Below, piece by piece: positions 15,014 to 23,570 of a stretch of DNA of 64,000 bases. This stretch comes from Chaera sp964544355. Its GTDB lineage: Bacteria; Patescibacteriota; Saccharimonadia; Saccharimonadales; Saccharimonadaceae. Below the pieces are notes generated by a model. It was not told the DNA's origin, made no database searches, and saw only the letters and a program-made list of their open reading frames with translations. The stretch covers positions 1 through 64,000 of the forward strand of contig CAZJAI010000003.1 of the NCBI GenBank assembly GCA_964544355.1, read 5' to 3'. The position numbers and the translations under genes were made by a program. Every line of letters begins with the position of its first letter. Within the stretch, counting starts at the first letter, position 1.

Positions 15014-17455
15014 ATGACGCGACGTTATAACCCTGTCGAAATCGAGCCCAAATGGCAGCGGCTGTGGGACGAGGCTAAAATTTACCAGGTTAGCGAGGAC
15101 GCCGGCAAGCCTAAAACCTATGTGACGGCCATGTTTCCCTACCCCAGCGGCAGCGGTCTGCACGTTGGCCACGTGCGCAACTACTCGATCACCGACACCA
15201 TCGCCCGGTTTCACCGGCAGCGCGGCAGGAACGTGCTGACCACTATCGGCTGGGATTCGTTTGGTCTGCCGGCCGAAAACTACGCTATCAAAACCGGCGT
15301 ATCTCCCCGGCTAAGCACTTCCCGCAACATTGCCAACTTTAAAAATCAGCTGCGCCGCCTGGGTATGAGCTACGACTGGTCGCGCGAAATCAACACCACC
15401 GACCCCAAATATTACAAATGGACGCAATGGATATTTATCCAGCTGTTCAAGGACGGCCTGGCTTATCAGAAAGAAAGCTTGCAGTGGTGGTGCCCGCAAT
15501 GCAAAACGGTGCTGGCCAACGAGCAGGTGGTTAACGGCTGTTGCTGGCGGCACGAGGATACGCCGGCGGAAAAAAAATGGCTTAAGCAGTGGTTTTTTAA
15601 AATTACCGACTACGCCGACGAACTGCTGGCGGGCATCGACGATCTGGAATGGCCGGAAAAGATCAAGGCCATGCAGCGCAACTGGATTGGCCGCAGCAGG
15701 GGAGCTGAAGTTGATTTCGCCATCGAGGGACGCGAGGAAAAAATTCGGGTGTTCACCACCCGGCCCGACACGCTGTTCGGCGCTACGTTTTTAGTGCTGG
15801 CCCCGGAAAACCCGCTGGTCGCAGCCCTGACCGATGCAGCCGAAAAGCCCAACGTCGAGCGCTACGTCCAGCAGGCTCAGGCCAAATCGGACGTGGAACG
15901 GATGGACGCTGGTCGCGAAAAGACCGGCGTGCCCCTTGGCAGCTACGCCGTCAATCCGGCCAACGGGCAAAAAATTCCCGTCTGGATCGCCGATTACGTG
16001 CTGATGGATTACGGCACCGGCGCCATCATGGCCGTGCCGGCGCACGACGAGCGCGACCACGATTTCGCCGAGAAGTTTAACCTGCCGGTTGTCGAGGTGT
16101 ACGAAAGCGCGGCAGGCCAGATCCCGTTCGGCGGCGAAGGGCGGATTAAACATTCCGGCCCGTACGATGGCATGACTACCGATCAGGTGCGGGAAAAGAT
16201 CGTCAGCGACCTGTCTGCTAAAGGGATAGCTCGCGAGAAAGTGAACCTGCGCATGCGCGACTGGCTGATCAGCCGCCAGCGCTACTGGGGCACGCCGATT
16301 CCAATCATTCACTGCAAAAAACACGGCGCCGTGGCGGTGCCCGACGAGCAACTGCCGGTGGTGCTGCCGGAAGTTGAAAGCTACCAGCCGACCGGCGAAG
16401 GCACCAGCGTGCTGGCTAGCGTTACAGATTGGGTAAACACCACCTGCCCGGAATGCGGCCAACCGGCCAAGCGCGAAACCGACACCATGGACGGCTACGC
16501 TTGCTCCAGCTGGTACTATTTACGCTACACCGATCCCGGCAACGACCGTCAGGCCTGGGATCCCACCAAGGCCAACTACTGGATGCCAATAGACTACTAT
16601 TGCGGCGGCGACCACGCCGTCAGCCATCTGCTTTACAGCCGGTTCTGGATGCGTTTCTTCGCCGATAAGGGCTTGATCGAAAAAAGCCGCCAGGAGCCGG
16701 TGCGTCGCCTGGTCTATAACGGCTATATTTACGCGCATGACGGACAGAAAATGAGCAAAAGCAAGGGTAACGTGGTAGACCCTCTGGAGCTGATAGAACA
16801 GGGGTACGGCGCCGACGCCTTAAGGGTCTACGAACTGTTCATCGCGCCGTACGAGCTGGACGCCGCCTGGGATCCCGGCGGTATCGCCGGGACGTACCGT
16901 TTCTTGAACCGGGTATGGGTTTTAACGCAGCAATACCTTGATTCGGCCAGACAGCCAGAATCCGACGACGGGCAAAAGGTCCGGCGGGCTCTTTCCAAGG
17001 CCGCTAAAAAAGTTACCGGGGATTTGGAGCGCCTGAGCTTTAACACCGCCATTGCCGCTCTCATGGAGTTCGTCAACGAGCTGTACAGGCTAAGAACAGG
17101 CATCGGACAGGGCGGCGGCCCGTGGGCCGAAGCTGTCAGCGGACTGGTGCGGATGGTGGCGCCGTTCGCGCCGCACATTGCCGAAGAGTTGTGGCAACAG
17201 CTCGGTCGCGAGGGATCGGTTCATATTTCGGGGTGGCCCGTTTGGGACGATGCCCTGTTGGCCGAAGAAATCCGTGTGCTGGCGGTGCAGCTGAACGGAC
17301 GGGTGCGCGCTGAAATTCGGCTGTCCGCCGGCGCCGGCGAGGCCGAGGCCAGGCGGGCGGCACTGGATCACCCCAAAATCAAGCGGCTGCTGGATGGCAA
17401 AAAACCGGCCCGGATCATTTACGTCCCGGACCGGTTGGTCAGCTTGGTTGTTTAG
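15014..17455 (+). CDS. leuS: leucine-tRNA ligase
   Basis: An 813-residue class I synthetase that charges tRNA-Leu (a tRNA-Leu TAA gene is in this window). The ATP-binding motif is in PSGSGLHVGHVRNYS, the zinc-like region WWCPQCKTVLANEQVVNGCCW is complete, the editing domain shows FTTRPDTLFGATF and DYGTGAIMAVPAHDERD, a second CPECG cluster lies near residue 475, and KMSKSKGNVVDP is present. The anticodon-binding domain and C-terminal extension (NGRVRAEI) complete the protein. Length is close to the usual 800-870. Confidence 0.98.
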   Translation: MTRRYNPVEIEPKWQRLWDEAKIYQVSEDAGKPKTYVTAMFPYPSGSGLHVGHVRNYSITDTIARFHRQRGRNVLTTIGWDSFGLPAENYAIKTGVSPRLSTSRNIANFKNQLRRLGMSYDWSREINTTDPKYYKWTQWIFIQLFKDGLAYQKESLQWWCPQCKTVLANEQVVNGCCWRHEDTPAEKKWLKQWFFKITDYADELLAGIDDLEWPEKIKAMQRNWIGRSRGAEVDFAIEGREEKIRVFTTRPDTLFGATFLVLAPENPLVAALTDAAEKPNVERYVQQAQAKSDVERMDAGREKTGVPLGSYAVNPANGQKIPVWIADYVLMDYGTGAIMAVPAHDERDHDFAEKFNLPVVEVYESAAGQIPFGGEGRIKHSGPYDGMTTDQVREKIVSDLSAKGIAREKVNLRMRDWLISRQRYWGTPIPIIHCKKHGAVAVPDEQLPVVLPEVESYQPTGEGTSVLASVTDWVNTTCPECGQPAKRETDTMDGYACSSWYYLRYTDPGNDRQAWDPTKANYWMPIDYYCGGDHAVSHLLYSRFWMRFFADKGLIEKSRQEPVRRLVYNGYIYAHDGQKMSKSKGNVVDPLELIEQGYGADALRVYELFIAPYELDAAWDPGGIAGTYRFLNRVWVLTQQYLDSARQPESDDGQKVRRALSKAAKKVTGDLERLSFNTAIAALMEFVNELYRLRTGIGQGGGPWAEAVSGLVRMVAPFAPHIAEELWQQLGREGSVHISGWPVWDDALLAEEIRVLAVQLNGRVRAEIRLSAGAGEAEARRAALDHPKIKRLLDGKKPARIIYVPDRLVSLVV

Positions 17456-17469
17456 TTCGCAGGGTCGGC

Positions 17470-17853
17470 CTACTTCTTTGGCGTCGGATGTACGATGACG
17501 GCGCGGACGATTTTATTGCCTGAACCGTTCAGGCAAAGCTCAACCTGGTCGCCGGGGTATACGATTTTAGGGGCAATTTCCTGGGACACTAGGACGGGGG
17601 CAGGTACCACATCTGAGGGTTTACTCCCCAAATTCTGCACGGCCCTGACGATCATTTTGGACAGGTTGTCGCCGGCACGGGCCGATTCGTTGGTGCACCG
17701 GCTGTCATTGGCGGGCGGGGCGGCCAGCGCTTCTTTGGAAGCGTAATTCGAACAGGCGGCCAGAGCCACTGCGGCAGCCGTCAGACCGGCCGCCTTACTG
17801 AACCGGCCTGTACGAATATTAGGAGTAAAGTAGGTTTCGTAAAGTTTATCCAT
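17470..17853 (-). CDS. small exported lipoprotein
   Basis: A 127-residue protein with a basic N-region, a hydrophobic stretch and a lipobox LAAC (mature Cys around residue 34) followed by SNYASKEALAAPP. The unusual 20-residue pre-region before the hydrophobic core recalls twin-arginine-like long leaders but has no RR. Two Cys (CTNES and ELCLNG) could form a disulfide. The start is the ATG at 17853; an upstream TTG at 17871 lies inside a TATTAT -10 box (17865-17860), so this looks leaderless. It converges with leuS, 14 bases apart. Confidence 0.68.
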   Translation of the reverse strand: MDKLYETYFTPNIRTGRFSKAAGLTAAAVALAACSNYASKEALAAPPANDSRCTNESARAGDNLSKMIVRAVQNLGSKPSDVVPAPVLVSQEIAPKIVYPGDQVELCLNGSGNKIVRAVIVHPTPKK

Positions 17854-17929
17854 TCTTTTATAATAACACAAACTAGCATGAAAATCAATTTAAAGATCGG
17901 GCTTTAATCTTGTCCGACGCGCCGGCTTA

Positions 17930-17958
17930 TTGTGCTTCACATCTGTTTTTGATATAAT
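17930..17958 (+). promoter_or_regulatory. rpmF promoter
   Basis: TTGTGC (17930-17935), 17-base spacer, TATAAT (17953-17958). A leader of about 45 bases with AAGGAG follows. Confidence 0.6.
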
Positions 17959-18007
17959 TGGTGCCAATATTATCAACCAAAGAGAATAAGGAGCAGCGCT
18001 TTTAAAG

Positions 18008-18163
18008 ATGGGCCAACCCAAAAAACAGACCAGCCCCCGCCGGACTGGCCTCAGACGCAGCCACTTGGTGTTGAAACTGGCACGGACGGTCAACGCCAAG
18101 TCTCCGGTCAAAGCGTTAACCACCAAGCGGCAAAATCCCAAAAAACCGGCGAAGCGGGCCTAG
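18008..18163 (+). CDS. rpmF: 50S ribosomal protein bL32
   Basis: A 51-residue highly basic protein beginning MGQPKKQTSPRRTGLRRSH, which is the bL32 pattern (P-K-x-K-x-S-x-x-R-x-x-x-R-R-S-H). The C-terminal half (VNAKSPVKALTTKRQ...KKPAKRA) lacks the four zinc-binding cysteines of C-plus L32 forms, so it is a C-minus version. It lies upstream of nusB with its own promoter, AAGGAG about 15 bases before the ATG. It is short enough to be missed by automated calling. Confidence 0.88.
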   Translation: MGQPKKQTSPRRTGLRRSHLVLKLARTVNAKSPVKALTTKRQNPKKPAKRA

Positions 18164-18266
18164 GGCCGCCAACCAGCCGGAGTAGACTTTATTGTCCCGC
18201 GGCAGGTCTTAGGCAGATAAAAAACCCAGAGTTTTTGTAAAATTAACAAGCGGTAATCGAACCATT

Positions 18267-18719
18267 ATGGCATCTAACCGGCATCTAGGGCGCATCATAG
18301 CTCTTCAGACGCTTTACGAATTCGAGTTCAGGACCGGCTGTCACGACAAAACGGTTTCTTTGGACGAGATTCTGAAGCGCAATCTGCAGCGCTACGATGA
18401 CACAGTGCAGGACAAACAATTTGTCCGTCAGCTGACGCGCGGGGTCAACAGCCGCCGCGCCGAACTGGACGCCGTGTTGCAGCCCATTGCTCCGGAATGG
18501 CCGATAGACCAGATTGCCCGGGTGGATAGAGTGATTCTGCGCATGGCCGTTTACGAGCTGCAGGGCGATCACGCGCTGGTGCCTCCCAAGGTGGCCATTA
18601 ACGAAGCCGTGGAACTGGCCAAAGCGTTCGGCTCGGAAAATTCCAGCAAGTTCGTCAACGGCGTTCTGGGAACCGCTTATCGCTCACTGGTAAAGGAAGT
18701 ACCAGATGCAAGCGCCTAG
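18267..18719 (+). CDS. nusB: transcription antitermination factor NusB
   Basis: A 150-residue all-helical protein that binds boxA RNA with S10 during rRNA transcription. It shows the family landmarks ALQTLYEFEF at the N-terminus, the RVDRVILRMAVYEL core helix, VPPKVAINEAVELAKAFGSENSSKFVNGVLG near the C-terminus. It overlaps the next gene by 14 bases and is followed by rnc, matching a rRNA-processing theme. Confidence 0.96.
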   Translation: MASNRHLGRIIALQTLYEFEFRTGCHDKTVSLDEILKRNLQRYDDTVQDKQFVRQLTRGVNSRRAELDAVLQPIAPEWPIDQIARVDRVILRMAVYELQGDHALVPPKVAINEAVELAKAFGSENSSKFVNGVLGTAYRSLVKEVPDASA

Positions 18720-19203
18720 ATTCGAACGTTTTAGAAAATATTTTTCCCGACGCAAACAATCCATCGAAGAAGTAGCCCGCGAGGCGACTGCCGGCGGAGT
18801 GGTGTTCAGGCTGAACGACCAAAAACAGGTAGAGGTGCTGCTGATCCAGGATCCGCGCGAGCGCTGGACCATCCCCAAGGGGCATATCGAAGAGGGCGAG
18901 ACCGCTCAAGAAACGGCCGTTCGCGAGATTAAAGAAGAAGCCGGCCTGTCCGACACCGAAGTGCTGTGCTGGCTGGGTAAAATCCACTTTCGTTACCGCC
19001 GCCTCAAAACCCTGGTGTTGATGACCACTCAGATTTACCTGGTGCACGCCAAGGGCGACACCGACGCCATCAAAAAAGAAGAGTACATGAACAGCATTAA
19101 GTGGTTTCCCTTTAACGAAGCTCTGGATAAAATAGAATACGAAGACATCGGCAAGCTAATGTTGCTGGGCATGAAAAAATTGCGCCAGATGAGGATTATA
19201 TGA
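18706..19203 (+). CDS. Nudix hydrolase
   Basis: A 165-residue protein with a full Nudix box: GHIEEGETAQETAVREIKEEAGL at about residues 62-84. The preceding WTIPKGH and the following RYRRLKTLVLMTT are like diadenosine-polyphosphate hydrolases (MutT/Ap4A group). It starts inside nusB and overlaps rnc by 4 bases, so all three are translationally coupled. The preferred substrate cannot be told from sequence. Confidence 0.93.
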   Translation: MQAPRFERFRKYFSRRKQSIEEVAREATAGGVVFRLNDQKQVEVLLIQDPRERWTIPKGHIEEGETAQETAVREIKEEAGLSDTEVLCWLGKIHFRYRRLKTLVLMTTQIYLVHAKGDTDAIKKEEYMNSIKWFPFNEALDKIEYEDIGKLMLLGMKKLRQMRII

Positions 19204-19937
19204 TCAAGCCGCCGGTTTTCGTGGACGTCGAGCCTTATCAGGCTTTCGCCAGGGAGCGCCTGGGCTTCGAGTTTAGCGACCCGCAGCTGCTGGTTACCGC
19301 CCTGACCCACCGCAGCTACATGAACGAGCATAAAAAAAGCGCCCGTGAGCACAACGAGCGGTTGGAGTTTTTGGGAGACGCCGTGCTGGAGCTGGTAGTG
19401 ACCGAGCATCTATATAAAAACTATGCCGAGCCGGAAGGCATCCTGACCAGCTGGCGCTCTGCCCTGGTGCGCACGGAAAGCATCGCGGCGGCCGGCCAGG
19501 CCCTGGAGTTCGACCATCTAATCAGGTTGAGCCGGGGCGAGAAGCGGGGATCCCAACGGGCTCGCCAACAGATTATGGCCAATACTTTCGAAGCCATAAT
19601 CGGCGCGATTTATCTGGAGCACGGCCTGGCGGAATCCCAAAAGTTTATAGACAGGCACATTTTGTCTACCCTGCCAGAGATTCTAAGCAGCGGCAGCTGG
19701 CTTGATCCCAAATCGCGCCTACAGGAAGTGGCGCAAAGCATGGACGGCGACACCCCGGTATATAAAGTACTCGAAGAGGCCGGTCCGGATCACGACAAGT
19801 TTTTCACTCTGGGGGTTTACGTAAAAGGCGAGTTGATGGGGCGTGGCGGCGGGCATTCCAAGCAGTTGGCCCAGCAGGAGGCGGCCAGGGCGGCGCTGGC
19901 TAAGTACGCCGTCAGAAAATCGGCCAAAACAGATTGA
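19200..19937 (+). CDS. rnc: ribonuclease III
   Basis: A 245-residue double-strand-specific endonuclease. The signature ERLEFLGDAVLELVV is at about residues 53-67 and the second acidic site EAIIGAIYLEHG near 140. A double-stranded-RNA-binding domain occupies residues 165-240 (DPKSRLQEVAQ, GRGGGHSKQLAQQEAARAAL). It ends on TGA within the -35 of the next promoter. Confidence 0.97.
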   Translation: MIKPPVFVDVEPYQAFARERLGFEFSDPQLLVTALTHRSYMNEHKKSAREHNERLEFLGDAVLELVVTEHLYKNYAEPEGILTSWRSALVRTESIAAAGQALEFDHLIRLSRGEKRGSQRARQQIMANTFEAIIGAIYLEHGLAESQKFIDRHILSTLPEILSSGSWLDPKSRLQEVAQSMDGDTPVYKVLEEAGPDHDKFFTLGVYVKGELMGRGGGHSKQLAQQEAARAALAKYAVRKSAKTD

Positions 19938-19963
19938 CAAGAGGGCGGCGGCTGGGCTATACT
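19934..19963 (+). promoter_or_regulatory. rpsP promoter
   Basis: Perfect TTGACA (19934-19939) overlapping the rnc stop codon, an 18-base spacer and TATACT (19958-19963). The start codon is 80 bases further on, so this transcript has a long leader. Confidence 0.7.
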
Positions 19964-20042
19964 GACCGGGATTACTAAAAGGCGGCCTAGCGGCCCGTAC
20001 GTCTGCTGGCGCCTAACGGAAAGCAAGTTTACTCTAAACAAC

Positions 20043-20459
20043 ATGTTAGCTATCAGATTACAACGGCTAGGCCGCAAGGGGCTGTCGGTTTACCGGCTGG
20101 CGGTTCAAGACGCCCGCTGGCACCCCGGCAGCGGAAAGGTGGTGGCCTATGTGGGCAGTTTTGACCCCCACCAAAAAACCATGGCGCTGGATAACGACAA
20201 GATTAAATTTTATCTGGAAAACGGCGCCCAGCCCTCCTCCCGGGTGGTCGGGCTGCTTAAAAGCCAGAAAATCAAACTGCCCGGCTGGGTAAAAGGTCTC
20301 GACGGCGGCAGGCAATCCTCGGTTCGCCACCCCGACAAGCTGCGCAAAAACCGTCCGGCCGCCGAGGATAAACCGGCAGAAGCCGCAAAAGAAGACGCCA
20401 AAACGGCCCCATCGGAAACTGAATCGTCATCTTCTGAAACCAACCAGCCCGCGGCTTGA
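20043..20459 (+). CDS. rpsP: 30S ribosomal protein bS16
   Basis: A 138-residue protein. The first 85 residues are bS16: MLAIRLQRLGRKGLSVYRLAVQDAR and YVGSFDPHQK. The rest is a Lys/Glu/Ala/Ser-rich, probably disordered tail of about 50 residues, which is longer than in most bacteria. Followed by khpA and trmD, the usual rpsP-KH-(rimM)-trmD order; rimM is absent here. Confidence 0.95.
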   Translation: MLAIRLQRLGRKGLSVYRLAVQDARWHPGSGKVVAYVGSFDPHQKTMALDNDKIKFYLENGAQPSSRVVGLLKSQKIKLPGWVKGLDGGRQSSVRHPDKLRKNRPAAEDKPAEAAKEDAKTAPSETESSSSETNQPAA

Positions 20460-20643
20460 GCGGAGCTAAAGGGGGATATATTTTTCCGGCTCTGGCTTTT
20501 TAAAGCGCCGCCAAGAAGGCGGGGAACCAGCCCTGGCCGCTTGAGACGTGCGCCAATTCCCGCAAGCATTAGCTGTTTGCGCTCCAGCACCCAAACGGCT
20601 ACAATTAAACCGACAAACAGTGTAACCACGAAAGGACCAATTC

Positions 20644-21063
20644 ATGCCGGAATCTGTGACCATCGATCAGCAGTTTGTCGAATATGTGGTAAAGTCTCTG
20701 GTCGGCCACCCCGAAGATGTTTCGATAACGCGTAAAATCGACGAAAAAGGCGTGCTGTTGGAACTGACCGTTAATCCAGAAGACCTGGGACGGGTCATCG
20801 GCCGCCGTGGCGGCACCGCCCAGAGCCTGCGCACCCTGCTGCGAGCGCTGGGGACTAAAAACGACGCCCGCTACAACCTGAAAATCGTCGATAACGATCG
20901 GCCTCAATCCAGCCAGCCTGAGGCCGAAGAGGCCGCCAGGCCATCTGGCAAGCAAGAGCGCAAGGATGTGGAAGAACCGAGAGAAGAAACTGTGGACGAG
21001 CGCGAATCGGTGGCGGCCCGCACCCGGAAAGAGCTTGCCGACCTGGACGACCTGGATATATAA
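20644..21063 (+). CDS. khpA: KH-domain RNA-binding protein KhpA
   Basis: A 139-residue protein. Residues 1-80 are a single KH domain of the KhpA/YlqC type, with QQFVEYVVKSLVGHPEDV and the GxxG loop in GRVIGRRGGTAQSLRTLL. A charged tail of about 55 residues (Glu/Arg/Asp-rich) is added; KhpA is usually about 75-80 residues. A TACAAT lies about 46 bases upstream and AAAGGA 8 bases before the ATG. It sits between rpsP and trmD, as in many bacteria. Confidence 0.92.
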   Translation: MPESVTIDQQFVEYVVKSLVGHPEDVSITRKIDEKGVLLELTVNPEDLGRVIGRRGGTAQSLRTLLRALGTKNDARYNLKIVDNDRPQSSQPEAEEAARPSGKQERKDVEEPREETVDERESVAARTRKELADLDDLDI

Positions 21064-21075
21064 TTGTTCCTGTAG

Positions 21076-21209
21076 GAAAGTTCTTAAAAAACCACAAAAA
21101 GAACTTCTCCCAAAAAACAAAAGCTCTGCTGCGAGCAAACCTTAAACGCATAAGTTTGAGAGCTTTATCTGTGCCTTTAAACCCCTCCGCTTGGCGAGGG
21201 GTTTAAAGG
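21076..21209 (+). terminator. three-hairpin leader/terminator region before trmD
   Basis: Three separate stem-loops in the gap between khpA and trmD. Stem 1 is AAGTTCTT (21078-21085) with 21099-21106. Stem 2 is AAAGCTCT (21120-21127) with AGAGCTTT (21159-21166), with CAAAC.CTTA/TAAGTTTG nested inside. Stem 3 is a perfect 14-bp repeat, CCTTTAAACCCCTC (21174-21187) with 21196-21209. Only a short T-run follows stem 3, so it may terminate the rpsP-khpA transcript or act as a leader or attenuator for trmD. Confidence 0.55.
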
Positions 21210-21274
21210 TTTAGCGAAGGGCTTTCGCTGAAACTACAGCCGGAGAGCGGGATTAATCTGTTACATATATCAAT

Positions 21275-21928
21275 ATGAGAAAGATACAAACCATTTCACT
21301 ATTCCCGGTCATATTCGAATCGGTACTGGGACAGTCGATGATGTGGAAGGCGCAGTCCAGGCGCCTGGTGGAGTTTTTACACCACGACCTGCGACAGTAC
21401 GGCCTTGGGCTCAGGCGGCAGGTGGACGACACCCCCTACGGCGGCGGCGACGGCATGTTGCTGATGGTGGAGCCGCTGTGGCGGGCGGTGACTGAGGCTA
21501 AAAGGCTTGATCCCGACGCCAAAGTGATTATCACCAGTCCGCGGGGACGGCGCTGGCGGCAGTCCCTGGCCAGACGCCATGCCGCAGAAAGCGACGGATT
21601 GATTTTTGTATGCGGCCGCTACGAGGGTTTTGACGAGCGGATTACCCGGCTGGCCGATTACACGTATTCGGCCGGTGACTTTATTCTCACAGGAGGCGAA
21701 CTGCCGGCTTTGATGATGATAGACAGTATTGTCAGGCTGATGCCCGGCGTGCTGGGCGGGGCGCAGAGCGCTCAAATAGAAAGTTTTTCCAAGAGCCACA
21801 AACTGGAATATCCCCAGTACACCAGGCCAGAGGAATTCGAGGGCATGAAAGTGCCAAAGGTGCTGCTAAGCGGCGATCACGCCAAAATCGCCCAGTGGCG
21901 CCAGGCGCACTCCAAAGCGGCCGGCTAA
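21275..21928 (+). CDS. trmD: tRNA (guanine-N1)-methyltransferase
   Basis: A 217-residue SPOUT-fold enzyme that makes m1G37 and prevents frameshifting. The trefoil-knot SAM site is visible as YGGGDGMLLMVEP, FVCGRYEGFDERI and GDFILTGGELPALMMIDSIVRLMPGVLG; the end of the knot domain is EYPQYTRPEEFEG with the dimer-contributed tail that follows. It is slightly shorter than the usual 240-250. No strong ribosome-binding site is seen. Confidence 0.97.
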   Translation: MRKIQTISLFPVIFESVLGQSMMWKAQSRRLVEFLHHDLRQYGLGLRRQVDDTPYGGGDGMLLMVEPLWRAVTEAKRLDPDAKVIITSPRGRRWRQSLARRHAAESDGLIFVCGRYEGFDERITRLADYTYSAGDFILTGGELPALMMIDSIVRLMPGVLGGAQSAQIESFSKSHKLEYPQYTRPEEFEGMKVPKVLLSGDHAKIAQWRQAHSKAAG

Positions 21929-22229
21929 TTTTTTCAAAAAATAAGATCAAACCGTTAAAGCCCCGGGCCGGCTTAACTTAAAGCGTCAGGCAAGCCGCGG
22001 GGCCCTGGCCGGAAGTGTTGTTGTGGCGGATAGCTCAAGCGATTAGCCGCACACCTTGCTTTAAAACGAAACTTTTTTTAGGGTGTTTTTTGTGTTTGGA
22101 ATATCGCTTGCAGGACACTTTAGACCGTCGGTTCAAGAAGAGCAAGCATTTTTAAATAAAAAACAACGATTTTATCTGTCAGCAAAGTCGGCTAGAATAA
22201 TAACAGGAGGTTTCTTTACAAAACTCATC
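21929..22229. other. trmD-sodN intergenic region with hairpin
   Basis: 301 bases. A two-part GC-rich stem pairs GCCCCG (21960-21965) with CGGGGC (21998-22003) and GGCTT (21970-21974) with AAGCC (21992-21996). On the minus strand this stem is followed by GGTTTGATCTTATTTTTT. AGGAGG at 22205-22210 is the only strong ribosome-binding site, unusually far (19 bases) from the sodN ATG. Confidence 0.45.
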
Positions 22230-22628
22230 ATGTTTAAAAGATTCATCAGGCCGGTTTACGCTCATTGCGATATTCCGTGCGGTATTTACGAAACCGATAC
22301 AATGACCCATGCCGCCGTAACCTGCCGCCGTATGGTCGAGCTGATCGGTCAGCTTGGCGGCGACGATTTAACTGCCCGTAACAACTTCGCCCGTATGGTG
22401 GCGGTTAAAGAACAGCACGCCCAGACGGTTAAAGACCAGCTGTGCATTTTATGGAGCGATTATTTCAAGCCGGAGCATCTCGATAAATATCCGGATCTGC
22501 ACCAGGCTGTCTGGCAGGCGGTGAAATCGGCCAGCCGGGTTAAGCAGACCGTGGACATGGCGGCGGCCGACCAGTTAATCAAGGACGTGGCCAGGGTCGC
22601 CGAGCTGTTCGCCGACAGCAAAAAATAA
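22230..22628 (+). CDS. sodN: nickel-type superoxide dismutase
   Basis: A 132-residue NiSOD precursor. After an 11-residue propeptide (MFKRFIRPVYA) comes HCDIPCGIY. H1, C2, C6 and Y9 of the mature nickel hook are all present. The four-helix body shows MVAVKEQHAQTVKDQL and WSDYFKPEHLDKYPDLH, both highly characteristic. The propeptide must be cut so the His1 amino group can bind nickel. The gene next door encodes the likely protease. The ATG at 22230 is preferred over an upstream extension to 22083, which would add an unrelated leader. Confidence 0.94.
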   Translation: MFKRFIRPVYAHCDIPCGIYETDTMTHAAVTCRRMVELIGQLGGDDLTARNNFARMVAVKEQHAQTVKDQLCILWSDYFKPEHLDKYPDLHQAVWQAVKSASRVKQTVDMAAADQLIKDVARVAELFADSKK

Positions 22629-22631
22629 AGC

Positions 22632-23378
22632 ATGTTACTGCTCAGAAGAGTCGTGGGTGTCAGCATGGCTCCCGGTTTGCTGCCGGACGACATCGTGCTG
22701 GCCTGGAGCCGCCGCCCGGCGGCTGGTGTATTGGTGGTAGCCAGACAGGCTGGCCGGGAAGTCATCAAGCGAGTCAGGGCGGTCAGGGGCGATCAGGTTT
22801 ATCTGACAGGAGATAATCCGGAGCACAGCAGCGACAGCCGTCATCACGGCTGGGTGAAAAACAGTGATATATTGGGGGTGGTCATGATGCGTTTTCGTTT
22901 CGCTCAGGCGGTTGATCCGCCCAGGCCGGTTCCCTTGGCTCTGATGGTAGTTCCCTACACGCTGGCCCTGTATACGGCGGCAGCTTTGGTTTATCAGTTA
23001 ATGAATATGAGCAATACGGTCTTCACCGCGGAAATTATCACCGGAGGCAATCGGCTGCTAGCTCAGTTTTTGGTAATCGCTATATTGCTGTTACAGCTTT
23101 TGGCTTTGCCGTTTTGGCTGAGGCTGCGCCTCAGCCAGTTAATGCGCGCGCTCAGCGCGCTGTCGGGCCTGATATGGTATGGCGCACTGTTTTTACTTAG
23201 CTTGAGCTTTCCGCTGCGGCTGGTGCCGACGCTTGTGTTGGGGCCTATCATACTGATTGGCGGTTTTAACGCCTACTTTATTATTGGCTTTACGATTTTG
23301 TTCGCGGCGGCGGTTTGCTCGTACTACGTACTAGGTGGCCGGAAGATTTTAGACGGTTTGAAGAACCAGCCTTCATAA
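22632..23378 (+). CDS. sodX: NiSOD maturation protease (SodX, S26 family) fused to a membrane domain
   Basis: A 248-residue protein. Residues 1-95 form a compact S26 signal-peptidase-like protease: Ser11 in GVSMAPGLLPDD is the nucleophile and K46 in GREVIKRVRAV the general base, followed by LTGDNPEHSSDSRHHGWV (box E-like). Residues 100-245 are five or so hydrophobic helices. SodX is normally a short protein without such a domain. The start is 3 bases after the sodN stop, so the pair is surely co-expressed. The natural job is removing the sodN propeptide. Confidence 0.85.
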   Translation: MLLLRRVVGVSMAPGLLPDDIVLAWSRRPAAGVLVVARQAGREVIKRVRAVRGDQVYLTGDNPEHSSDSRHHGWVKNSDILGVVMMRFRFAQAVDPPRPVPLALMVVPYTLALYTAAALVYQLMNMSNTVFTAEIITGGNRLLAQFLVIAILLLQLLALPFWLRLRLSQLMRALSALSGLIWYGALFLLSLSFPLRLVPTLVLGPIILIGGFNAYFIIGFTILFAAAVCSYYVLGGRKILDGLKNQPS

Positions 23379-23380
23379 GA

Positions 23381-23386
23381 TATAAT
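23381..23386 (+). promoter_or_regulatory. -10 box for tRNA-Gln
   Basis: TATAAT 13 bases before the first base of tRNA-Gln, a normal distance for a tRNA promoter. Confidence 0.5.
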
Positions 23387-23398
23387 TTGCCTGCGCAT

Positions 23399-23473
23399 TG
23401 GGACGTGGCCAAGCGGTAAGGCGCCTCGCTCTGGACGAGGAGATCGTAGGTTCGAATCCTACCGTCCCAGCCA
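23399..23473 (+). tRNA. tRNA-Gln (CTG)
   Basis: Acceptor TGGGACG/CGTCCCA, anticodon stem CCTCG/CGAGG, loop CTCTGGA with anticodon CTG, T arm GTAGG TTCGAAT CCTAC, encoded CCA. A U1-A72 first pair is a known identity feature of tRNA-Gln for amidotransferase recognition, and gatCAB is in this window. Confidence 0.95.
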
Positions 23474-23570
23474 AGGTTTTTAGCAGAATTTAACTTTTGC
23501 GGCAGTTTTACGCTACCGCCGGCTCTTGTTGTACGGCCAATCGTTTTGACCCGGCCGGTTCAGAAGGCTG

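Noticed and set aside
17890..18141. Minus-strand 83-codon frame
   Set aside because: It lies opposite rpmF, whose product is clearly bL32.
20459..20643. Terminator after rpsP
   Set aside because: A CCGCC-AAGAA-GGCGG hairpin (about 20508-20522) lacks a T-run on the plus strand; not listed as a feature.
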